From assembly GCA_028284565.1 (NCBI GenBank), contig JANQRM010000519.1:1-8304 (forward strand): a stretch of 8,304 nt of DNA, given 5' to 3'. Under the pieces are notes generated by a model. The model did not search any database, was not told the origin of the DNA, and saw only the letters and a program-made list of their open reading frames with translations. The translations under genes and the position numbers were made by a program. Below are positions 1 to 6,274 of the stretch, in pieces; the stretch's first letter is position 1, and each line of letters starts with the position of its first letter. The stretch is from Anaerolineae bacterium. GTDB taxonomy: Bacteria > Chloroflexota > Anaerolineae > Aggregatilineales > Phototrophicaceae.

Positions 1-1
1 C

Positions 2-409
2 GCGATTATCATGCCCTCTGTGACGCTGGGTGTGGGGATGGCGGCACGTATCTCCCGACTCACCCGTTCTGCCATGTTGGAAGTCCTCAACCAAGATTAT
101 ATCCGCACGGCTTATAGCAAAGGCTTAAAGTCAAATACGGTGGTGTTACGCCATGCTCTGCGTAACGCGATGATTCCCATCATCACAGTATTTGGCTTGC
201 AATTGGGCTATTTGCTGGGTGGCTCGGTGGTGGTCGAGAGTGTGTTCTCATGGCCCGGACTGGGACGCTTAATTATCGAATCGATCAATGTTCGTGATAT
301 TACGGTGGTACAAGCTGGACTCTTCTGGTTCGCCTTGTCCTTTATGATTATCAATTTTGTTGTGGATATGCTTTATCTCTTCCTAGACCCCCGCATTCGT
401 TATGATTAG
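2..409 (+). CDS. Dipeptide/oligopeptide-type ABC transporter permease (DppB/OppB family), C-terminal part
   Basis: This is the inner-membrane channel subunit of a nickel/peptide-type ABC importer, cut by the left window edge. The reading frame is open from base 2, so the ATG at base 11 is internal and not the start. The visible 135 residues hold the family's cytoplasmic EAA coupling loop (DYIRTAYSKGL followed by LRHALRNAMIP), which docks on the ATPase. After it come hydrophobic segments around GLQLGYLLGGSVVVE and AGLFWFALSFMIINF, the FSWPGLGRL motif, and the typical C-terminus LDPRIRYD. Full family members are about 310-340 residues, so roughly the first 60% is missing. The partner permease follows after 9 bases. 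The family transports di- and oligopeptides but also nickel, opines, oligosaccharides and chelates, so the substrate cannot be read from this fragment. Confidence 0.93.
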   Translation, partial: AIIMPSVTLGVGMAARISRLTRSAMLEVLNQDYIRTAYSKGLKSNTVVLRHALRNAMIPIITVFGLQLGYLLGGSVVVESVFSWPGLGRLIIESINVRDITVVQAGLFWFALSFMIINFVVDMLYLFLDPRIRYD

Positions 410-418
410 AGACTGCTC

Positions 419-1351
419 ATGGATGATGTCACACCTAAGCCCAAGATAAAACCAAAACGCAAATCAAATGTGGCTGAGTTAACGCCGTCTCCAAGCCGTT
501 GGGCAACCTTCACTTATGCGTTGAGAGGCAGTCCTGTCGGGATGCTAGGGCTTGCCATTGTGTCGTTTGTGATTCTCATTGCGATTATCGGACCTCTGAT
601 TTCACCACATGACCCCGTTGATGGCAACCTCCGGGCGCGTTTCAAACCACCCGGCTTTGCAGATGAAACTGGAATATACACACTCGGTACAGATCAACTT
701 GGACGTGACATCTTTAGTCGAATTATCGCAGGGAGTCAGGTGTCGGTGTTTGTGGGTATTGTATCGGTTCTCATCTCCGGCACGCTTGGTGTGATGTATG
801 GCTTGATTAGTGGATTCGTCGGCGGTTGGGTGGATTCGCTGATGATGCGGGTTGCGGATGGTCTACTCAGTATTCCCTTTATCATTCTTGTCGTGGCAAT
901 TTCAGGTGTCATTGGTGCAGGCTTGACGACACTCATCTTGATTCTCGGTCTAACCGGTTGGGTGACTTATGCTCGGGTGATTCGGGGCGAAGTCCTCAAA
1001 GTTCGTGAAATGGAATATGTGGTTGCCGCCTATTCGATGGGACAATATCAACGCAAGGTGATGCTCCTCCACATTTTGCCCAATGTAGCCTCTTCGGGCA
1101 TTGTCCTAGCCGCGATTCAAGTTGGGGTGACGATTTTGGCGGAGTCCTCACTGAGTTTCTTAGGATTGGGAGTCAAAACGCCCACGGTTACATGGGGCTT
1201 GATGCTGGCAGATGGCAAGCAATACATCAACAGCGCATGGTGGATGACAACCTTCCCCGGCATTGCAATTACGATTACCGTTCTCGGTGTCGTTTTCTTG
1301 GGAGATTGGCTACGTGACTTCCTTGACCCCAAAGTGCGGGGTCGAGATTAG
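419..1351 (+). CDS. Dipeptide/oligopeptide-type ABC transporter permease (DppC/OppC family)
   Basis: This is the second channel subunit, pairing with the DppB-type protein just upstream. It has 310 residues, which is normal for the family. A basic, Pro/Lys-rich cytoplasmic N-terminus (about 1-35) precedes the first membrane helix (about 40-62). The family signature GTDQLGRDIFSRI lies at 90-102. Several hydrophobic helices follow, then the EAA coupling loop at about 199-221 (EYVVAAYSMG to LLHILPN), FLGLGVKTPTVTWG at 247-260 and the C-terminal LDPKVRGRD. The start lies 9 bases after the upstream stop with only a weak purine-rich ribosome site, suggesting translational coupling. The ATPase and solute-binding genes are not in this window; they may lie upstream, since the next gene downstream is an enzyme. 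The substrate is unknown. Confidence 0.95.
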   Translation: MDDVTPKPKIKPKRKSNVAELTPSPSRWATFTYALRGSPVGMLGLAIVSFVILIAIIGPLISPHDPVDGNLRARFKPPGFADETGIYTLGTDQLGRDIFSRIIAGSQVSVFVGIVSVLISGTLGVMYGLISGFVGGWVDSLMMRVADGLLSIPFIILVVAISGVIGAGLTTLILILGLTGWVTYARVIRGEVLKVREMEYVVAAYSMGQYQRKVMLLHILPNVASSGIVLAAIQVGVTILAESSLSFLGLGVKTPTVTWGLMLADGKQYINSAWWMTTFPGIAITITVLGVVFLGDWLRDFLDPKVRGRD

Positions 1352-1355
1352 GAGA
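1350..1355 (+). promoter_or_regulatory. Ribosome binding site supporting a GTG start
   Basis: AGGAGA overlaps the stop codon of the DppC-type gene and sits 7 bases before the GTG at 1363. No in-frame ATG occurs until about codon 52, well inside the conserved fold, so this site decides the GTG start and points to coupled translation. Confidence 0.8.
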
Positions 1356-1362
1356 ATATCGA

Positions 1363-2499
1363 GTGGACTCCTTTCGTGTGCCACGTACTCGTGCCTATGA
1401 AACTCATCGCACCCTACGAGACGACATCTTAACTGCAATCGACCCCGTGATATTTGGCAACAGTCGGGCAAGCTACGATGTTCGTGCCGAATTTGAGCGC
1501 GCCTTTGCTCAAGAGATGGGACAATCTCATGCCATTGGTGTCCATTCTGGAACAATAGGCTTATTTATTGCTCTTCGAGCGTGTGATGTGAGTATCGGCG
1601 ATGAAGTGATTACGGTTGCCAATTCAGACATCTCCACCACTGGAGTTATCCGTCAGTGTGGTGCAGTCCCTATGCTATGCGATGTTCACGAATCCGACTA
1701 CACGATTGATGTATCACTTGTTGAATCACTCATCACACCTCGTACACGTGCAATTATCCCCGTCGATTTGCATGGACATCCTGCCAATGTAAAAGCACTC
1801 CGTCCACTAGCCGAATCCCATAACCTCAAAATTATTTCGGATTCGGCACTCGCGGCGGGTGCCATCGATCATGATCAACCCGTTGGTACATTTGCAGATG
1901 TGGCAGTCTTTAGCTTTGCGCCCATCAAACCGCTTGGAAGTGTGGCAAATGGTGCTATGATCGTGACTAGCGATGATGACCTTCACCAACGCATACGCCA
2001 CTTGGTTGGCTATGGACACGACCCAGATTTTCCAGACCGTGCGCTGGGGTATCAGAATTACATCGAAGAAGGCTTTAACGTCCCGCTGGATGGAGTCGAA
2101 TCGGCGATATTAAAGGTGAAACTCCCTTACCTCAAACAATGGACGGAGCAACGGCGCGTCGTCGTCCAAGCCTATTATGATGGATTAGCTGATACATCTG
2201 CCCGATTGCCTTCTTTCCGACCCGAATCCCAACCGACGTTTCGTTCTTATTCCATTTGCGTTGATAACCAACCAGCCGTACATCAAGGCTTACGAGACGC
2301 AGGTATCGAAGCTGTACTTCATTATTCGCCGCCGATTTATCACTACACAGTTTATCAAGATGGACTGACCAATGCCGATAACTTGCCTATCACCGATAAA
2401 CTCGCCAAGCACCTTGTCAATCTGCCTGTGACTCCCGAACTTACCCCAGACGACACCAATTATGTTTTGGATGTATTGTGTGACCTTTTGAAAGGATAG
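1363..2499 (+). CDS. DegT/DnrJ/EryC1/StrS-family PLP-dependent aminotransferase-like protein
   Basis: This is a fold-type I PLP protein of the family best known for making amino sugars on nucleotide-sugar or antibiotic precursors. It has 378 residues, the usual length. Visible landmarks are HSGT at 61-64 (phosphate cup), GDEVITVANSDISTTGVI at about 79-96, DLHGHPANVKAL at 135-146, the PLP-pyridine aspartate in ISDSALAAGA (D160), and the Schiff-base lysine K189 in FSFAPIKPLGSVANGA. Two conserved places differ. The His/Gln usually three residues after that Asp is Leu163, and the family's N-x-R-[LM] motif reads NVPLD near 240. It uses a GTG start. It lies 11 bases after a peptide-type permease gene and 18 before an MmgE/PrpD gene, with no sugar-nucleotide genes in view, so a catabolic or amino-acid-type substrate is more likely than cell-surface sugar synthesis. 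That is inference from context. Confidence 0.9.
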   Translation: MDSFRVPRTRAYETHRTLRDDILTAIDPVIFGNSRASYDVRAEFERAFAQEMGQSHAIGVHSGTIGLFIALRACDVSIGDEVITVANSDISTTGVIRQCGAVPMLCDVHESDYTIDVSLVESLITPRTRAIIPVDLHGHPANVKALRPLAESHNLKIISDSALAAGAIDHDQPVGTFADVAVFSFAPIKPLGSVANGAMIVTSDDDLHQRIRHLVGYGHDPDFPDRALGYQNYIEEGFNVPLDGVESAILKVKLPYLKQWTEQRRVVVQAYYDGLADTSARLPSFRPESQPTFRSYSICVDNQPAVHQGLRDAGIEAVLHYSPPIYHYTVYQDGLTNADNLPITDKLAKHLVNLPVTPELTPDDTNYVLDVLCDLLKG

Positions 2500-2503
2500 T
2501 TTT

Positions 2504-2510
2504 AAGGAGA
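2504..2510 (+). promoter_or_regulatory. Strong Shine-Dalgarno site of the MmgE/PrpD gene
   Basis: AAGGAGA lies 7 bases before the ATG at 2518 and begins 4 bases after the stop of the DegT-family gene. It supports the 2518 start and operon-type expression. Confidence 0.8.
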
Positions 2511-2517
2511 ACAACTC

Positions 2518-3912
2518 ATGACTCAACTCAACCTGTTAGAACAAATCGTGGATTATTCGCTGAAGTTACAATACGAAGACATCCCAAAAGACGCGATGGA
2601 CTTAGCCAAGTGGATTGTCTTCGATTCGATTGCGACGGGGCTTGGTGGCTATCAACGTCCATTAGGGCAAAAAGCAGTCAAGTATGGACGCACCATGATG
2701 GCAGGCGATGAAGCCACCCTACTCGGTGATGGGAGCCGTGTCTCGGTAGAAGGCGCGGCATTTGCCAATGGCGTGATGATTAAAATCTTAGGGATGGATG
2801 ATTCGCACGTAACTGCCGGACATATCGCCTCCCAAATCATACCCGCCGTGCTTGCCGTCAGTGAAGCCTATAACACCTCTGCCAAAGAGATGCTCGTTGC
2901 CATCGTTGCGTCGTATGATTTCGCCGTGCGTGTGGGCAAGTCCGTGCGCCATGTTCATCGGGAACGCGGGTTCGATTTGAAAGGTACGGTTGGCACGATG
3001 GCATCTGCATTGGCGGTCTCGCGCTGTGCGGGCTTAGATTTTGAAACGACCTGCCACGCAGTTGGCATCGCGGCGGATTTGTCCTGTAGTACCGAGCAAT
3101 ACGTCTATGAAGGGGGCTTGTGCGATACCAAAGACCTCATCGCTGGCTTCGGTGCGAAAAATGGGGTCTTTGCCATGCGTCTGGCACAAGGTGGCTTTTA
3201 TGGTCCGCGTGGCGCACTCGATGGAGATTATGGCTTCTTCCGTGCTTTTGGCGAGGGACACGACCCCAATTTATTCGTCGACTTGGGTGAGGATTTTGCC
3301 ATTACTAGTACAGCCTTCAAGCCACATGGCGGATGCCGACATACCCATCAAGCGATAGATGCCGTCCAAGAACTCTTGAAACAAGGGACGATTCACCTGC
3401 CCGATATTGATGCTATTAAATTAGAGACCTATCGCTATGCGACCCAACCCATCTTCCGCGTTGACCCAGAACCGCCATCGCGTGATGTCGCAGGCTTAAG
3501 TATCCGTGTCTCGACCTCTGTCGCATTGGCACGCGGTCAAGCCTATCCGCATGACTTTGAAGTCTGGAATGATCCCGAAGTCGCTCGCGTCAGAAAATTG
3601 ATTGATGTCCAAATCGAACCAGAAATCGAAGCCAGTTATCCGAAACTCAATGGTTGTAGGCTCATTGTGACATTAAACAACGGCGAAACCCGAACTGCCT
3701 ACCTGCCCAACATGAAGGGCGAACCAGCATTTCGTATGAGTGAGGGTGAACTGCGCGAAAAGTTCTACATGCTCACCAAAGAGCTATTTTCTAAGGAACA
3801 CGTAACAGAAATCTACAATGCTTGTCAGCAATTACAATATGCAACGAGTGTTCATGATTTGATTGAACTCACGCATACACAACCAACTAGCAAAAAGGTT
3901 CCTGTTCGCTAG
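2518..3912 (+). CDS. MmgE/PrpD-family protein (dehydratase/epimerase/decarboxylase fold)
   Basis: This family includes 2-methylcitrate dehydratase PrpD, cis-aconitate decarboxylase and iminodisuccinate epimerase, which act on small di- and tricarboxylates by proton abstraction. It has 464 residues, the normal length. Family landmarks are NGVMIKILGMDDS at 84-96, GHIASQIIPAVLAVSEAY at 101-118, the RGF..KGTVGT block at 150-160, DTKDLIAG with conserved Lys205 at 203-210, AQGGFYGPRGALDG at 223-236, and FKPHGGCRHTHQAIDA at 267-282 with Lys268, Cys273 and His277. The histidine typical of the RGFHPTGT block is Asp153 here, and the usual HPG after the Asp-rich loop reads HIA. These changes argue against a standard 2-methylcitrate dehydratase. 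No methylcitrate-cycle genes are nearby. Its position as the last gene of a Dpp-type transporter operon suggests a role in metabolising the imported compound. Confidence 0.9.
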   Translation: MTQLNLLEQIVDYSLKLQYEDIPKDAMDLAKWIVFDSIATGLGGYQRPLGQKAVKYGRTMMAGDEATLLGDGSRVSVEGAAFANGVMIKILGMDDSHVTAGHIASQIIPAVLAVSEAYNTSAKEMLVAIVASYDFAVRVGKSVRHVHRERGFDLKGTVGTMASALAVSRCAGLDFETTCHAVGIAADLSCSTEQYVYEGGLCDTKDLIAGFGAKNGVFAMRLAQGGFYGPRGALDGDYGFFRAFGEGHDPNLFVDLGEDFAITSTAFKPHGGCRHTHQAIDAVQELLKQGTIHLPDIDAIKLETYRYATQPIFRVDPEPPSRDVAGLSIRVSTSVALARGQAYPHDFEVWNDPEVARVRKLIDVQIEPEIEASYPKLNGCRLIVTLNNGETRTAYLPNMKGEPAFRMSEGELREKFYMLTKELFSKEHVTEIYNACQQLQYATSVHDLIELTHTQPTSKKVPVR

Positions 3913-3926
3913 CGAGTGCATATAAT

Positions 3927-3957
3927 GGGGAATGTTCTTTTTTAATATGCATTCCCC
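3927..3957. terminator. Weak hairpin between convergent genes, possible terminator
   Basis: GGGGAATG (3927-3934) is complementary to CATTCCCC (3950-3957) with a 15-base AT-rich loop. It lies in the 72-base gap between the end of the MmgE/PrpD gene and the end of the LLM gene, where a two-way terminator is expected. Neither strand has a strong T-run directly after the stem, so the call is tentative. The rest of the gap shows nothing else I can name. Confidence 0.35.
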
Positions 3958-3984
3958 CCACCCTCTCATTCCCATTTTACATGG

Positions 3985-5085
3985 CTATTCAGTTGGCGTT
4001 GTTGTACTCCGACGCGCAATTTCTTCGCGGACAACAGGCGCGATTTTAGTTCCCAGTAGTTCGATGGCATGGAGCAATTTGTCATGAGGCATACTCCCAA
4101 CACTGAGTTGCAGTAGCAAGCGTTGATGTCCAAATAGCTGGTGCTGGAAGAGTATTTTTTCAATGATGTCATCTGGCGTACCCAGAAAATTTGCACCTCG
4201 CAACGTTGCCGAGGCTTCATATTGTTCCAGCCGCATAGGCGACCAACCGCGTTCCCGTCCAATCTTATTCATGACGACCTGTACAGATGGGAACGATACG
4301 TCTATCGCTTCTCTGCGTGTATCAGCAATAAAACCATGCGAATTGATACTCAAAGGCAGTGTGGCTGAGTCAAAGCCGGATGCTTGGGCAGTATGGCGAT
4401 AGAGCTGGACAAAAGGCGCAAATTGCTCCGGCTTACCCCCAATAATTGCCAATGCCATCGGCAATCCACGACTAGCGGCACGAACCACTGAGGCAGGCGT
4501 CCCCCCCACACCCACCCATATCGGGAGTGGATTTTGGACTGGACGGGGAAAGACTGGCAAACTATCAATCGAAGCACGATGTTGACCTTGCCACGTCACC
4601 CGTTCTTGCTCTCGTAATTGAAGCAAGAGATCGAGCTTTTCGGTAAACAAGGAATCGTAATGATTTAGGTCATAACCAAACAGTGGGAATGACTCGATGA
4701 ATGACCCCCGCCCTGCAATGATCTCCGCCCGCCCATTCGATACAAGGTCGAGGCTCGCAAAACGCTGGAACACACGCACAGGATCATCCGAGCTTAAGAC
4801 TGTCACTGCACTGCTTAAGCGGATATTCTTCGTGCGGGTTGCCGCCGCGCCAAGGATAACTTCGGGTGCAGAGGAGACAAATTCCTCACGATGATGTTCA
4901 CCTAGCCCAAAGACATCCAACCCAACTTGGTCAGCCAATTCGATTTCTTCTAATAGATTAGCAATTCGCTCAGTAGGACTGAGTTTCTGCCCCGTCTTCG
5001 GATCAGCGGTTAATTCTACAAATGAATATAGCCCAATCTCAAAGGGCTTACTGGGCTTGTTGTTCGATTGGGTCTCGTCAGGCAT
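3985..5085 (-). CDS. LLM-class flavin-dependent oxidoreductase (luciferase-like monooxygenase)
   Basis: This is a TIM-barrel enzyme of the bacterial luciferase superfamily, which uses reduced FMN or F420 to oxidise or transfer hydride on small molecules. It has 366 residues. Visible features are the N-terminal strand [11 protein letters not shown] (15-25), [15 protein letters not shown] (55-69), the [20 protein letters not shown] region (83-102), [15 protein letters not shown] (114-128) followed by [18 protein letters not shown] (188-197) and [12 protein letters not shown] (300-311). The [14 protein letters not shown] stretch resembles the subgroup named after structure 2I7G, whose members are mostly uncharacterised; that assignment is from memory. 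The start is preceded by AGAAGG (5093-5098 on the reverse strand), 7 bases upstream. Its ATG shares one base with the stop of the LacI-family gene, so the two are co-transcribed and probably translationally coupled. No separate flavin reductase is in view. The substrate is unknown. Confidence 0.92.
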   Translation of the reverse strand: MPDETQSNNKPSKPFEIGLYSFVELTADPKTGQKLSPTERIANLLEEIELADQVGLDVFGLGEHHREEFVSSAPEVILGAAATRTKNIRLSSAVTVLSSDDPVRVFQRFASLDLVSNGRAEIIAGRGSFIESFPLFGYDLNHYDSLFTEKLDLLLQLREQERVTWQGQHRASIDSLPVFPRPVQNPLPIWVGVGGTPASVVRAASRGLPMALAIIGGKPEQFAPFVQLYRHTAQASGFDSATLPLSINSHGFIADTRREAIDVSFPSVQVVMNKIGRERGWSPMRLEQYEASATLRGANFLGTPDDIIEKILFQHQLFGHQRLLLQLSVGSMPHDKLLHAIELLGTKIAPVVREEIARRSTTTPTE

Positions 5086-6101
5086 CAGTGATCCTTCTGC
5101 TTTGTGATAAGGCTGCTTCGCTCGACATATTTTACGGGAACGAGGATTTGTTCAGGTTCATGATTTGGCTCGTCAATATTCCTGAGGAGTAAGTCGAGGG
5201 CTTCCTCAATCATGAGATCAAAGTCAATACGGATGGTTGTTAATTGATACGATAAACGCTCAGTTGCTGGCAGACCATCAAACCCAATCACTTGAATGTC
5301 ATTTGGTACTTGATAACCTAATTCATAACGCAAAGCATCCATCACACCCATCGCCATCAAATCCGACGCGGCGAAAATCCCATCTGGGCGTTCTGACTGT
5401 TGCATCAAGTCGCATGTGACTTCGAAGGCAGACTCATACGATAGGTCGCCAACAACTTTAATTGGCGACTCGTAACCATACTTGGCTAACCCCTCCTCAA
5501 AACCACGTCTCCGATACTGGCTGGTTGAGGTATTCTCAGGACCCGTTATCAATACAGGGCGTTGTATACCCGCTCGAAACATCGCATCTGCAACCAATTG
5601 TCCACCGTGAAAGTTATCAGCGTTGACGCTGTTTACATGATGACTGGCAATCGCTCGATTGAACAAAATCAATGGCGTTTCAAATCTAGCACAAACTTCT
5701 GCCATTTCTTCGGACACAATAGCAGAAGTCGTAATTAAGCCATCCACCTGATAGTCCAAGGCATGAGGCAATAAATCATCGGCAGACCGTGCATCCCCGA
5801 CATTGAATAGCAGAGTTTTGTATCCAATGGCTTGCAAACTGAGGGTGAGTTTTTTCAAGATATAGGGTGCAAAGGCAGTATCAATCCCCGCCATCACAAT
5901 CCCAATGAGCTGAGACTTATTCGTGATTAGACTTCGGGCAAGGTGATTCGGGCGGTATCCAAGTTCATCTGCCGCTTGAAAGACTTTCTCACGAGTGGCA
6001 TCCGAGATACGCTTGCTATTGGAAAACACGCGAGACACGGTACTTTGAGATACACCAGCCAGTTGAGCGACATCTTCAGATGTGGAACGATTATTAGACA
6101 T
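5085..6101 (-). CDS. LacI-family transcriptional regulator
   Basis: This is a DNA-binding repressor of 338 residues, full length for the family. The N-terminal helix-turn-helix lies at about 7-27 ([20 protein letters not shown]), followed by the hinge-helix region [11 protein letters not shown] (48-58). The rest is a periplasmic-binding-protein-like effector domain: it begins [10 protein letters not shown] (65-74) and includes NADNFHGG (160-167), [12 protein letters not shown] (194-205), [12 protein letters not shown] (239-250) and VIGFDGLP (271-278, with the ligand-type Asp275). Such proteins usually bind sugars or nucleosides, but the effector here cannot be predicted. CGGAAG ends 4 bases before the start. 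It heads a two-gene transcript with the LLM oxidoreductase, diverges from znuA across 173 bases and lies next to the end of the Dpp-type operon. It may control itself, the LLM gene and possibly that operon; no convincing LacI-type operator with a central CG was found in its upstream region. Confidence 0.95.
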   Translation of the reverse strand: MSNNRSTSEDVAQLAGVSQSTVSRVFSNSKRISDATREKVFQAADELGYRPNHLARSLITNKSQLIGIVMAGIDTAFAPYILKKLTLSLQAIGYKTLLFNVGDARSADDLLPHALDYQVDGLITTSAIVSEEMAEVCARFETPLILFNRAIASHHVNSVNADNFHGGQLVADAMFRAGIQRPVLITGPENTSTSQYRRRGFEEGLAKYGYESPIKVVGDLSYESAFEVTCDLMQQSERPDGIFAASDLMAMGVMDALRYELGYQVPNDIQVIGFDGLPATERLSYQLTTIRIDFDLMIEEALDLLLRNIDEPNHEPEQILVPVKYVERSSLITKQKDH

Positions 6102-6202
6102 ATAGCTTCCGAGTTCGAGAATAGTCGAAGGGTGTATTAACTTATTTTTTATTTGATATAGGATTGATTGTACATCGGATACCCTCTGCGAAAAACTGTC
6201 AC

Positions 6203-6231
6203 TTGCTCTCCTAAATGAGATTGTGTATCAT
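6203..6231 (+). promoter_or_regulatory. Candidate znuA promoter (-35 TTGCTC, -10 TATCAT)
   Basis: TTGCTC (6203-6208) and TATCAT (6226-6231) are separated by 17 bases. The -10 matches the consensus at 5 of 6 positions, but the -35 at only 3 of 6. If correct, transcription would begin near 6238 and the dyad at 6216-6255 would cover the -10 and the start point, a classic repressor position. An alternative -35 is TTGACC (6231-6236), with a poor -10 (AATAAG) 18 bases later. Confidence 0.3.
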
Positions 6232-6255
6232 TGACCTTATTGATACATAGTCTCA
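6216..6255. promoter_or_regulatory. 40-base inverted repeat upstream of znuA (operator or 5'-UTR hairpin)
   Basis: The left arm TGAGATTGTGTATCA (6216-6230) and right arm TGATACATAGTCTCA (6241-6255) flank a 10-base spacer, TTGACCTTAT. Thirteen of 15 positions are complementary. The two mismatches (6221/6250 and 6223/6248) would be U.G and G.U pairs in RNA of the + strand, giving an unbroken 15-pair stem. It ends 7 bases before the AAAGGTG ribosome site of znuA. Its location before a zinc-uptake gene suggests a role in metal-dependent control. The arms (TATCA inward, TGATA inward) are the reverse orientation of the usual Fur/Zur box, so a Zur assignment is not supported. Confidence 0.6.
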
Positions 6256-6261
6256 ATAAGA

Positions 6262-6268
6262 AAAGGTG
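6262..6268 (+). promoter_or_regulatory. Ribosome binding site that selects the ATG start of znuA
   Basis: AAAGGTG lies 6 bases before the ATG at 6275. The longer frame would begin at GTG 6266, inside this site, and has no ribosome site of its own. The ATG also gives a clean signal peptide. Confidence 0.7.
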
Positions 6269-6274
6269 ATTGTA

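Noticed and set aside
4501..4507. Run of seven C (seven G in the coding strand) inside the LLM oxidoreductase gene, a possible phase-variable tract
   Set aside because: It encodes the conserved GVGGTP motif, is short, and the frame is intact on both sides.
6114..6129. TTCGA-N6-TCGAA inverted repeat in the leader of the LacI-family gene as a possible self-operator
   Set aside because: The arms are only five bases and the spacing is unlike LacI-family operators, which have a compact palindrome with a central CG. A match of this kind is likely by chance.
6216..6255. Reading the znuA dyad as a Zur/Fur box
   Set aside because: The arm order TATCA...TGATA is inverted relative to the usual TGATAAT-N-ATTATCA pattern, and the spacer is too long.
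6216..6265. Reading the znuA dyad as an intrinsic terminator
   Set aside because: The stem is AT-rich and is followed by purines (ATAAGAAAAGG), not a T-run.
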